Virus record (IMG/VR): IMGVR_UViG_3300042402_004462 | Location: 1-43,934 of that record | Reading direction: 5' to 3' (one strand) | Length of the DNA: 43,934 bases | Source of the DNA: a virus | Shown here: positions 30,704 to 37,506 of the stretch, piece after piece | Position numbering within the stretch: the first letter of the stretch is position 1 | Layout: each line of letters starts with the position of its first letter | Notes under the pieces: generated by a model | What the model was told of the DNA's origin: nothing | What the model saw: only the letters and a program-made list of their open reading frames with translations | Databases searched by the model: none | Made by a program: the position numbers and the translations under genes

Positions 30704-31330
30704 TCAATATCTTTTTTCTAAATTTTCATACCACCAAAGTGGTTGTAAATTTGTAAAATGACATAACTTATAAATTTCATCTTCAGTTTTACCACTTACT
30801 AAAGGAATTATATGATCTATGTGCCAACCATTTAATCCATAATTTTCCCAACTCATTCCGTCTTTAAATTGTTTTTCAATATGTTCTTTTAATTTTATTG
30901 GTTCACACCCAACAATTTCAAAAGTTTTGTTTTTTTTGATTATATTTTTACTTTTCAGAAAATTTTTAACCCTACTTCTAACATTACACCTAATTTTGAA
31001 TACGGCATCATACTTTTTTCTTTCTTTAACGTAATTTTTTACTTTTTCTTCATTATTTTCTTTCCATTTTTTAATTCTTATTTTTTGTTTTTCTGTATTG
31101 TTTTCTCTATATTTTTTCTTTGTTTCTTTATGTTTTTCAATATTTCTGTAATAAGTTTCCCTATTCCACTTATTGGTTTTTTCTTTATTTGTTTTACGAT
31201 ATTCGTTAATTTTAATTCTGGTACAAACTTTACATTCATTTCTAACACCGTCTTTTGAATCTTTCCTAATGTGGAAGTCAATTATTTCTTTTTCAATAAA
31301 ACAAACATTACAAGTTTTTGTATCTTTCAT
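30704..31330 (-). CDS. HNH endonuclease with N-terminal zinc finger
   Basis: 208 aa. N-terminal CNVC ... CKVC pair (zinc), a very basic middle (KRKKY-rich, helical), then WHIDHIIPLVSGKTEDEIY and FTNLQPLWWYENLEK, the HNH betabeta-alpha-metal core. Free-standing HNH genes are usually homing nucleases in phages. It lies between the gp47- and gp46-like genes, where such mobile genes are common. Overlaps the RHH gene by 23 bases in another frame. Confidence 0.85.
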   Translation of the reverse strand: MKDTKTCNVCFIEKEIIDFHIRKDSKDGVRNECKVCTRIKINEYRKTNKEKTNKWNRETYYRNIEKHKETKKKYRENNTEKQKIRIKKWKENNEEKVKNYVKERKKYDAVFKIRCNVRSRVKNFLKSKNIIKKNKTFEIVGCEPIKLKEHIEKQFKDGMSWENYGLNGWHIDHIIPLVSGKTEDEIYKLCHFTNLQPLWWYENLEKRY

Positions 31331-31469
31331 CTTTATAATCTTTAAGAAGTTTATTTACCAAAGAAGATAAATTAATATGTAATGACCGATAAAATTTTAA
31401 TAATTCAGGATCAAGTGCAACAGACACTTTAGTTTTTTTATCTTCATCTTTTATTTTCAATCTTCCCAT
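31308..31469 (-). CDS. Ribbon-helix-helix (Arc/CopG-like) protein
   Basis: 53 aa. MGRLKIKDEDKKTKVSVALD then PELLKFYRSL and NLSSLVNKLLKDY: a beta strand with alternating basic residues followed by two helices is the RHH DNA-binding fold, likely dimeric. Starts just after a GATATTTATAT box and overlaps the HNH gene, so it could repress its own unit. Confidence 0.7.
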   Translation of the reverse strand: MGRLKIKDEDKKTKVSVALDPELLKFYRSLHINLSSLVNKLLKDYKDERYKNL

Positions 31470-31474
31470 ATATA

Positions 31475-31485
31475 ATATAAATATC
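31475..31485 (-). promoter_or_regulatory. GATATTTATAT box
   Basis: Strict copy of the box upstream of the RHH-HNH pair; identical to the one before the 392-aa gene at 20713. Confidence 0.45.
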
Positions 31486-31516
31486 TCAATAAATTAAAAA
31501 GTGTGAATAATAGTAA

Positions 31517-32296
31517 TTAAATATTTAATAATTTTTCTGTTCCGTTTTCAATATCCTCAAACGATTTTATTGAAAATTTTAAGAAAGGTCTTGGATTATG
31601 TAAATCAATATATTTATATTCATTTCTTTCCAAATCATAAATCCCGAAACCGTGATTTCTAATACTCTCACCAATATTCTGTTGAATTGGTGATCCAATC
31701 ATATATCCTTTTCCGGTTTTAAACTTAAATTCTTGTCTTTTATGAATATCACCACATAACACAATATCAAGTCCATTGAATTTTTCAACGTCATATGCTT
31801 CTTCACCAAAATCAAAACCAAGATCTGTTTTCATGCCTTGAATTGGCCCGTGAAATAAACCAATTTTAACACCTGTTGCAATATTTAAATCTGGTGGAAT
31901 GTTACCTTGAAATTGCGAAAATACACACCAACTAACATTTTCATCCTCATATATCCCACGATTTTTATGATAAAAAATATTTTTATTATTTAACGAATCT
32001 ACAATTGGTGTAATACTATCTAATCTATCTTCATTTCTTAAATTAGCATCGTGATTTCCTGGAATAATAATTGTTTTTGCAATATAGGAACATTCTTTTA
32101 AAATCCAACTAACCATTTCAATAAGTTCCGGTGTCATTTGGTTTTTAGAGTGGACGAGGTCACCGGTGAATATAATTCTATCAGGTTTAGTTTCTTTCCA
32201 CTGATTAATAGCATCTTCAAGTATTGACCGGTAAAGGTCGTGGTCTTTAAATAATCTGATGTGAAGATCAGAAAAGTGTACTAGTTTTTTTATCAT
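31517..32296 (-). CDS. gp47/SbcD/Mre11-like nuclease subunit
   Basis: 259 aa. All calcineurin-fold metal motifs: HFSDLHIRLF (D10, H12), FTGDLVHS (D46), PGNHDANLR (N81, H82, D83), LFHGP and CGDIHKRQ. The capping domain is short, as in phage gp47. It partners the gp46-like ATPase at 26954 as a dsDNA exo/endonuclease. TAATG overlap with the 79-aa gene upstream; the RHH/HNH pair separates it from gp46-like. Confidence 0.92.
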   Translation of the reverse strand: MIKKLVHFSDLHIRLFKDHDLYRSILEDAINQWKETKPDRIIFTGDLVHSKNQMTPELIEMVSWILKECSYIAKTIIIPGNHDANLRNEDRLDSITPIVDSLNNKNIFYHKNRGIYEDENVSWCVFSQFQGNIPPDLNIATGVKIGLFHGPIQGMKTDLGFDFGEEAYDVEKFNGLDIVLCGDIHKRQEFKFKTGKGYMIGSPIQQNIGESIRNHGFGIYDLERNEYKYIDLHNPRPFLKFSIKSFEDIENGTEKLLNI

Positions 32297-32535
32297 TACA
32301 TTACAATTTTTGGTGGTGATCCTAAATCATCATATCCGTCTTCTTTAAATGGGTTATGAGGAACTGGTATTGGTTCAAACGTAGGTACATTAATTTTTGG
32401 GTTTGAAAAAAATGGGTCAACGTCTTTTACTTCTTGCATTTTTTCAATAATAGGTGATATATCAATATTCTTATCTTCCAATTTACCGTGTAAATATCCT
32501 TCTAACCAAAAATAAAATTCTTTATAACTTAACAT
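32296..32535 (-). CDS. Small hypothetical protein (79 aa)
   Basis: Starts MLSYKEFYFWLEGYLHGKLE, a helix pattern seen in small phage proteins, then a Pro-rich acidic tail (VPTFEPIPVPHNPF). Coupled to gp47-like by TAATG. Function unknown; perhaps a partner of the recombination proteins. Confidence 0.6.
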   Translation of the reverse strand: MLSYKEFYFWLEGYLHGKLEDKNIDISPIIEKMQEVKDVDPFFSNPKINVPTFEPIPVPHNPFKEDGYDDLGSPPKIVM

Positions 32536-32537
32536 AC

Positions 32538-32738
32538 TTAATCCTCCTCAATACTAAAATCATATTCATCTTCGTTTTGGATTTTATCCCACTCTAATTC
32601 TTGATCTCCTCTGAAATCAACTTCTTCATAAAACTTTTCTTCATCTTCTTCAAAAAGTTTTGCTTCTTCATCTGTTAACTCGGTAGAATACTTACAGATT
32701 GTTTTGTAAGATTCAAACCATACTAATTTTTTACCCAT
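32538..32738 (-). CDS. Small acidic protein (66 aa)
   Basis: MGKKLVWFESYKTICKYS then a strongly acidic stretch (TDEEAKLFEEDEEKF). Three bases before the 79-aa gene. May mimic DNA, but there is no direct evidence. Confidence 0.55.
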   Translation of the reverse strand: MGKKLVWFESYKTICKYSTELTDEEAKLFEEDEEKFYEEVDFRGDQELEWDKIQNEDEYDFSIEED

Positions 32739-32744
32739 TTTTAT

Positions 32745-32891
32745 TTAATTTAATTCTCTGTTATAAAGGTTTACTAAAATAATTCTTGCGAATCTAAAAT
32801 CTTTTGCTTTATTTAATTTTAACCCATAAGCAAGAGCAACACTTTTAAGGTGTGGATATGCTTCACTTATTGTCATTTTTCCTATTTCCAT
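32745..32891 (-). CDS. Small protein (48 aa)
   Basis: MEIGKMTISEAYPHLKSVAL then AYGLKLNKAKDFRFARIILV; a coherent two-helix protein. It starts one base after the stop of the zinc-ribbon gene and ends 7 bases before the 66-aa gene start, so spacing supports it. It is shorter than the usual ORF cutoff. Function unknown. Confidence 0.5.
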   Translation of the reverse strand: MEIGKMTISEAYPHLKSVALAYGLKLNKAKDFRFARIILVNLYNRELN

Positions 32892-32892
32892 T

Positions 32893-33105
32893 TTAATCAA
32901 ATAATTCAAATTCTTCATTTACAAATCCACAGTTGTTACACATGTAAGTTGGGAATGGAACAATTGTGTCTTCGTGACTTCCGGTTAATAGTTTTGAAAC
33001 TTTTTTCAATAATACAACTTCTTTAAAGTATTTTGATTTACATTCAGTGCATTGAATTGTTTCTTGTTCTCTTAAATTGATCTTTGGTTTAATAATGTCA
33101 TCCAT
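32893..33105 (-). CDS. Small zinc-ribbon protein (70 aa)
   Basis: CTECKSKYF and CNNCGFVNE form two CxxC knuckles about 32 residues apart, a zinc ribbon. Between them lies a basic helix region. Could bind nucleic acid or act as a transcription or replication accessory. Located in the replication block, six bases after the nuclease gene. Confidence 0.65.
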   Translation of the reverse strand: MDDIIKPKINLREQETIQCTECKSKYFKEVVLLKKVSKLLTGSHEDTIVPFPTYMCNNCGFVNEEFELFD

Positions 33106-33110
33106 TTTAT

Positions 33111-33974
33111 TTATTTTTTTAGTTTATTCAACATTGGTTTAATATTCATATCAAGTATAGTATTTATTGTGGATTTATCAACTCTGTATTCCACATATTC
33201 TCGATCATTTGTCAATCTTACGATGATGCAACCCAACAATTTTATATTTTCATATTTTGACCCTTCAAGCATTTTAAGAAGTAGTTTACCATACAACGGT
33301 AACTGTGTCTTGTAATGACCTAAAGCGTTATTTGGTAGGTATTCAAATGGAGGTCGCATTGGTTTTATGTACTTTTGTACTATGAAGTTTTTTTCCTGGT
33401 TTGTCTTCCAGTCTGTTATCAATATTCCAATCTCACCGCTTGTTCCAATAACTAACCAAACTTTATCTGGTTGTCCAGTATATCCAAGTTCTGGATGACC
33501 CAAAACAATTTCTGTATCAATTAAAACACACCCTCTTTTTTTTAATAATTCAACGTAGTTTTTACCGGCAACAATCATTGTGTCACTTATAACAATCTGT
33601 TCTGCGTCACATTCAAATATTGGTTGTCTTACTTGTTTGTTTACATTAAATTCTTTTAATGTGTGGTCTTCTAAAAAGTAATGAACTCTGGAACCCATAT
33701 TTGTAGATTTGGTTCCTTTTTCGGCCCATTCGGCAAGTAGCTTTTCTGTTTCATCTGGGTCTCCACCTGACATTTCAAATGCTTTTTCTTCTTTTGGAAA
33801 CTCATCATAAAAAAGTTTCATCACTTTTGAGACAGAAGGAAAATTAGAATGTAGTTTTCCGTCCAAATCAAGCATTGTGTATTTGTGTGTATCTTCCTCA
33901 AAAGTTAATTGGAAGTCCTTTTGTCTTTTGGATAAGATATCTCTTATTTCTTGTGCTACTTTATATAAATCCAT
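33111..33974 (-). CDS. PD-(D/E)XK nuclease (RecB/Cas4-like fold)
   Basis: 287 aa. GHPELGYTGQPDKV, ITDWKTNQEKN (the D-x-K core) and HYKTQLPLYGKLL (Q-x-x-x-Y of the Cas4/RecB class) are in the right order, and KTKSTNMGSRVHYF provides the upstream helix. Likely an exonuclease acting on DNA ends. Shares a TAATG overlap with the primase. Confidence 0.8.
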   Translation of the reverse strand: MDLYKVAQEIRDILSKRQKDFQLTFEEDTHKYTMLDLDGKLHSNFPSVSKVMKLFYDEFPKEEKAFEMSGGDPDETEKLLAEWAEKGTKSTNMGSRVHYFLEDHTLKEFNVNKQVRQPIFECDAEQIVISDTMIVAGKNYVELLKKRGCVLIDTEIVLGHPELGYTGQPDKVWLVIGTSGEIGILITDWKTNQEKNFIVQKYIKPMRPPFEYLPNNALGHYKTQLPLYGKLLLKMLEGSKYENIKLLGCIIVRLTNDREYVEYRVDKSTINTILDMNIKPMLNKLKK

Positions 33975-34876
33975 TAGTCTCTTATTTCAATATAATATTC
34001 GTTTATTTGTCCTTTTAAATCACAGACATCTCTATCGTCTGGCAGTTTTACAATCTTTATTCTACCCCATAATTCACCACCATTTAATTCGTGATACAAT
34101 CTTACAGCATTAGTCCAAGCATCACCATCCAAACAAATTATAACATTTCCTTTTGCATTATTGTAGATTGTTTCAAAAAGAAGTTCTGACATATGTTTTC
34201 CAAGCATAACAACTGGATTATCTAAAAACATTCCATCAAATGCTCCCTCAACAAGATATATATCTTTATTCCAATCAATCAAATTTTCCCAGAATATTAT
34301 TTGGTCTTTCTCGGCTTCTGGGTTTCTATATTTTGCCCTACTATGTGGGTCCCAAGATCTTCCAACATAATAATTAAGTTCTCCATTTTTATTATAAGAT
34401 GGGATAACTATTCTACCAGAATGACTTCCTTTATCACAAAAACCAATTCCAAATTTTTCAATTATTTCATCAGTTATTCCTCTATTTTTAAGATAATTAT
34501 ATGCTTGTCTTCTAACTGGATATACCGGATGTGAGTCTTTGAATAATGTAAAATTTTCCGGGAGTGTTACTTTTGGTTTTTTTATTTTAATAACCTTTTC
34601 GTTTTCTTCTGGTTTTAAAATAAAATATAGTTTTTTTTGTTTTTTATTACCAAACTTATCAAATAATTTACCTAACTTACCATGGGTTCCTTCGCTATCA
34701 CCACAAGACCAGCATTTATACACATTATTGAAATAATTTATTTCCAAATTATGTTTATTCCTGTCTTCATCACAAACAGGGCAATTGAACTGTATCTGAC
34801 CACGATTAGGATAGTGTAGTCCGTGGTCACCCAAAACCTCTTCCAATAATTCAACTAGTGCTTCTTCTTCATCCAT
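33974..34876 (-). CDS. DNA primase (DnaG/gp61-like)
   Basis: 300 aa. Zinc finger C32-C35 and C55-C58 (NCPVC ... KCWSC), then a Toprim catalytic domain with IYLVEGAFDGM (the acidic Toprim E) and IICLDGDAW. Shorter than cellular DnaG (no separate C-terminal helicase-binding domain is evident). It makes RNA primers for lagging-strand synthesis. No helicase in the window. An inverted repeat overlaps its start. Confidence 0.9.
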   Translation of the reverse strand: MDEEEALVELLEEVLGDHGLHYPNRGQIQFNCPVCDEDRNKHNLEINYFNNVYKCWSCGDSEGTHGKLGKLFDKFGNKKQKKLYFILKPEENEKVIKIKKPKVTLPENFTLFKDSHPVYPVRRQAYNYLKNRGITDEIIEKFGIGFCDKGSHSGRIVIPSYNKNGELNYYVGRSWDPHSRAKYRNPEAEKDQIIFWENLIDWNKDIYLVEGAFDGMFLDNPVVMLGKHMSELLFETIYNNAKGNVIICLDGDAWTNAVRLYHELNGGELWGRIKIVKLPDDRDVCDLKGQINEYYIEIRD

Positions 34877-34895
34877 TCACTATAATATAAGTGAA
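34876..34895. promoter_or_regulatory. Inverted repeat TTCACT...AGTGAA overlapping the primase start
   Basis: TTCACT (34876-34881) and AGTGAA (34890-34895) with an 8-base AT spacer. A candidate operator or start-region hairpin controlling primase expression. Confidence 0.4.
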
Positions 34896-34904
34896 TTTTT
34901 TAAC

Positions 34905-35429
34905 TTAATCAAATATTATTTTTTTTCCGTTTCTTTTTGATTCATATAAATCGGAAACGTTGATATAATGTTTTAGAAATCTTTTTTCGTCTATTGAATT
35001 TGCATCAATTTTAATGTTTTCATCTTTGTGTTCACACTTTGAAACCTGGATTGTGGACCAAATCCATAAATTTTCATATAACCAGGTATTAACCATATAA
35101 TCATAATCCCAATTATTTTTTTCACACTCTTTATGAATATGTCTTCCAATTTCTACAGTACCAATTACGTGGTCTCCAAGTTTTTCTCTTTTTTCAATAG
35201 ATTTTTCAGTTCTTATAGCAAGACTTAAACCACTTTGTGTTCCAATTCCCATATAACCCAAACCACGATAAGAATCTAGTTTTAAATCTGCTTCAGGAGT
35301 ATTTAAATCAATAGCATTTTTTAAATCTATTAGTTTTCTGTAGAAATATCTTTGATATTTTTCTTTATTTTCATTCCAATAATGATCTCTTCTAAAATCA
35401 TTAAAATATTTTTTTACATCTATACCCAT
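34905..35429 (-). CDS. Hypothetical protein (174 aa)
   Basis: Starts MGIDVKKYFNDFRRDHYWNE. Blocks SYRGLGYMGIGTQSGLSLAI, KREKLGDHVIGTVEIGRHIH and VNTWLYENLWIWSTIQVSK look conserved and ordered, suggesting a real enzyme or DNA-associated protein, but no family is recognised. Own promoter TATCTTTG 20 bases upstream of the start. Confidence 0.6.
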   Translation of the reverse strand: MGIDVKKYFNDFRRDHYWNENKEKYQRYFYRKLIDLKNAIDLNTPEADLKLDSYRGLGYMGIGTQSGLSLAIRTEKSIEKREKLGDHVIGTVEIGRHIHKECEKNNWDYDYMVNTWLYENLWIWSTIQVSKCEHKDENIKIDANSIDEKRFLKHYINVSDLYESKRNGKKIIFD

Positions 35430-35449
35430 ACTGAAATTATATTATTCTA

Positions 35450-35457
35450 CAAAGATA
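35450..35457 (-). promoter_or_regulatory. Bacteroidota promoter TATCTTTG
   Basis: TAnnTTTG match upstream of the 174-aa gene. Confidence 0.55.
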
Positions 35458-35502
35458 AGTAAAATATTTTAAATGGACAACTACACAAGATTTTTTGATT
35501 AT

Positions 35503-35513
35503 CTATATTTATC
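35503..35513 (+). promoter_or_regulatory. CTATATTTATC box
   Basis: ATATTTAT box 17 bases before the ATG of the first plus-strand virion gene, followed by an A-rich stretch. The divergent gap 35430-35530 thus has a host-type promoter leftward and a late-type box rightward. Confidence 0.4.
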
Positions 35514-35530
35514 TAAAAGAAAGAAATTAA

Positions 35531-35752
35531 ATGCCTACGGATATAACAATAACAGGTCTTGGTGGTTCATCCCCTTTTGATGTATATGTATGTGATACAG
35601 GATTGACTACTTGTATTTATGTTAACACAATAACATCTGGAGATGTTCCATATCTATTTGAAATACCACCGGTTTTTTCTTCATTAACTAATTTCACAGT
35701 AAAGGTTGTTGATAATAACGACTGTATTGTGACTTCAAATTTATCAGTCTAG
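35531..35752 (+). CDS. Small Ig-like/SprB-like domain protein (73 aa)
   Basis: ITGLGGSSPFDVYVCDTGLT then FEIPPVFSSLTNF and FTVKVVDNNDCIVTSN fit one SprB-type beta-sandwich repeat. Probably a virion surface or fibre subunit. Stop and next ATG are adjacent (TAGATG), so it is co-expressed with the 350-aa gene. Confidence 0.55.
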   Translation: MPTDITITGLGGSSPFDVYVCDTGLTTCIYVNTITSGDVPYLFEIPPVFSSLTNFTVKVVDNNDCIVTSNLSV

Positions 35753-36805
35753 ATGCCTTGTAATAGTGTATATTGTATAAGTGGTGCTAATGTGTATGAC
35801 GGAAATTACGGAATTGCTCCAACATTACATAATGGTTATGATTATTTTACTGGTGATACATTACCAACTTATTATATATTCTCATCTATAACAGAAAATT
35901 GTTGGTGTTTATCAACAATTCTTGATGGACCTTGTTTGTTATTTGGTAAAACACCTTGTTTAAGTTCTTGTCCGGATCTATGTGATTCTTTTTTTGGTAC
36001 GGGTCCTTGTCTTACACCAACCCCAACTCCAACACCATTTTGTAATGTAGATTTTGAGGCGATTCTTGATTGTGGTGTTACTCCAACACCAACTGTAACA
36101 CCAACAAATACCCCAACACCTACTGTTACACCAACACCAACTCAAACAAATCCTTGTGGTGGTATAAGTTTAACGGTTACAGCTGTTAATTATCCGGCAT
36201 CACCAACACCTACACCAACGCCTACCGTTACACCAACTCCAGACATTACAAGACCTTGTAATTTTACAGGGGTTGTGACATTTAACACAATAGATGATTT
36301 CTTGAGATGTGCAATTAGTAAGAAATTTAGAGATTGTTCTAATGGTTTCTTATTCCATAGTACTCAAGTTATATTAACACCAAGTGGTGTTGTTCCAACT
36401 GTTGGTACTGTATTTAGAGCAAACATAAATGGTGATTCAGTATGTGTTGTTTATGATGGTCAAGTTGAAAATATAAGTGGTGCCGATGATATCACATTAA
36501 TTGAGGAAATTGGTTCTGAGAGTTTAGGTGCTTGTATTAATTGTGTTCCAATTCCAAGTCAAACACCAACACCGACGCCAACTAATACGCCAACGCCAAC
36601 ACCATCTCAAATCCCAGTAGATTGTGATGAGTTTCTAATTGAAAACACAGATCCTTTCAATTCAAATTTATATGACTATAAAAATTGTAGTGGTGAATTT
36701 GTTTCTATTTCGGTTCCGGCTAGTAGTAGTGTTACAATTTGTGCGTCTGTTGCACCAATGGATTCAACATTTAATATAACTCTTATTGGTCCTTGTTTAA
36801 TATAA
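35753..36805 (+). CDS. Virion surface protein with Thr-Pro linkers
   Basis: 350 aa. Small Cys-containing domains joined by repeated TPTPTPT/VTPTPT linkers (~90-150 and ~270-285). Cys residues often flank the linkers (PCLTPTP, NPCGG). The layout resembles a modular tail fibre or adhesin. Thr-Pro linkers are possible glycosylation sites. Paired with the 878-aa protein, which has the same linkers. No enzyme motif. Confidence 0.65.
   Translation: MPCNSVYCISGANVYDGNYGIAPTLHNGYDYFTGDTLPTYYIFSSITENCWCLSTILDGPCLLFGKTPCLSSCPDLCDSFFGTGPCLTPTPTPTPFCNVDFEAILDCGVTPTPTVTPTNTPTPTVTPTPTQTNPCGGISLTVTAVNYPASPTPTPTPTVTPTPDITRPCNFTGVVTFNTIDDFLRCAISKKFRDCSNGFLFHSTQVILTPSGVVPTVGTVFRANINGDSVCVVYDGQVENISGADDITLIEEIGSESLGACINCVPIPSQTPTPTPTNTPTPTPSQIPVDCDEFLIENTDPFNSNLYDYKNCSGEFVSISVPASSSVTICASVAPMDSTFNITLIGPCLI
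36010..36240 (+). repeat. Low-complexity ACACCAACT-type repeats (Thr-Pro coding)
   Basis: Short imperfect repeats encoding TPTP, split by one non-repeat stretch. A similar but reverse-strand set is at about 39300-39560. Likely to vary by slippage or recombination. Confidence 0.7.
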
Positions 36806-36809
36806 AAAA

Positions 36810-36835
36810 AAATATCGTCTAAAAAGACGATATTT
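36810..36835. terminator. Bidirectional terminator
   Basis: AAATATCGTCT and AGACGATATTT form an 11-bp perfect stem with a short A-loop, between two convergent genes. Confidence 0.85.
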
Positions 36836-36860
36836 CAAATTATCAGTATTTTAAACGATA

Positions 36861-37469
36861 TTATTTCCAAATTTCTTTTAACCTCATAAATCCTAGGACA
36901 CAAGTATACGCATCAGTCTGGTCAAAGTTTTCTTTTTTAAGTGTGTTATTTTTTGTGTATTGCCAAGTTATTTGAGGTTCCCTTTTTGCTACTTTTTCCC
37001 AAATAATCATTTTCTTATCAATATCTTTTGGTAGACCACCAAATAAAACAAATTTTTTCTTATCATTTTCTTGTACCAATTCAGGCCAAGCAAATTTTCT
37101 AGCATTATAGGTTGAAATGAATTCGGGAACTATACCTAATATATTATAAATTTCCTTGAAAACAAAACTATTGAACCTTAAAAGTGTTTGTATTGTGTAT
37201 ATGTTATTTGAATTTAATAACGGTTCTTCAATAACAACTCTAACAATACCTAAATTAACATATTGTTTTAATTTTTCACCTATAACTTCAGATTTTAAAA
37301 TTAATTCTTTTAATTTATCATCATCACCTTTATCCATTTTTGGTCTTGGTGATATATGTGTAAGTTCTAACAACTCCTGTGTTTGTATATCAAATAATGA
37401 CCATCCAATAGTTTTAGTTGAGATATCAAGACCTAAAACTTTAGGTGTGTTTTTAATTTGTTTTGCCAT
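36861..37469 (-). CDS. RuvC-like Holliday junction resolvase
   Basis: 202 aa. RNase H fold with VLGLDISTKTIGWSLFD (D15), VVIEEPLL (E81/E82) and the C-terminal DQTDAYTC acidic pair, matching phage and bacterial RuvC-like resolvases that cleave Holliday junctions. It sits among virion genes rather than with replication genes; in T4 the corresponding role is packaging-linked resolution by gp49. No obvious promoter of its own. Confidence 0.8.
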   Translation of the reverse strand: MAKQIKNTPKVLGLDISTKTIGWSLFDIQTQELLELTHISPRPKMDKGDDDKLKELILKSEVIGEKLKQYVNLGIVRVVIEEPLLNSNNIYTIQTLLRFNSFVFKEIYNILGIVPEFISTYNARKFAWPELVQENDKKKFVLFGGLPKDIDKKMIIWEKVAKREPQITWQYTKNNTLKKENFDQTDAYTCVLGFMRLKEIWK

Positions 37470-37506
37470 AAATTAATTCTAACATAAAAAATTTTAAACT
37501 GAATGT

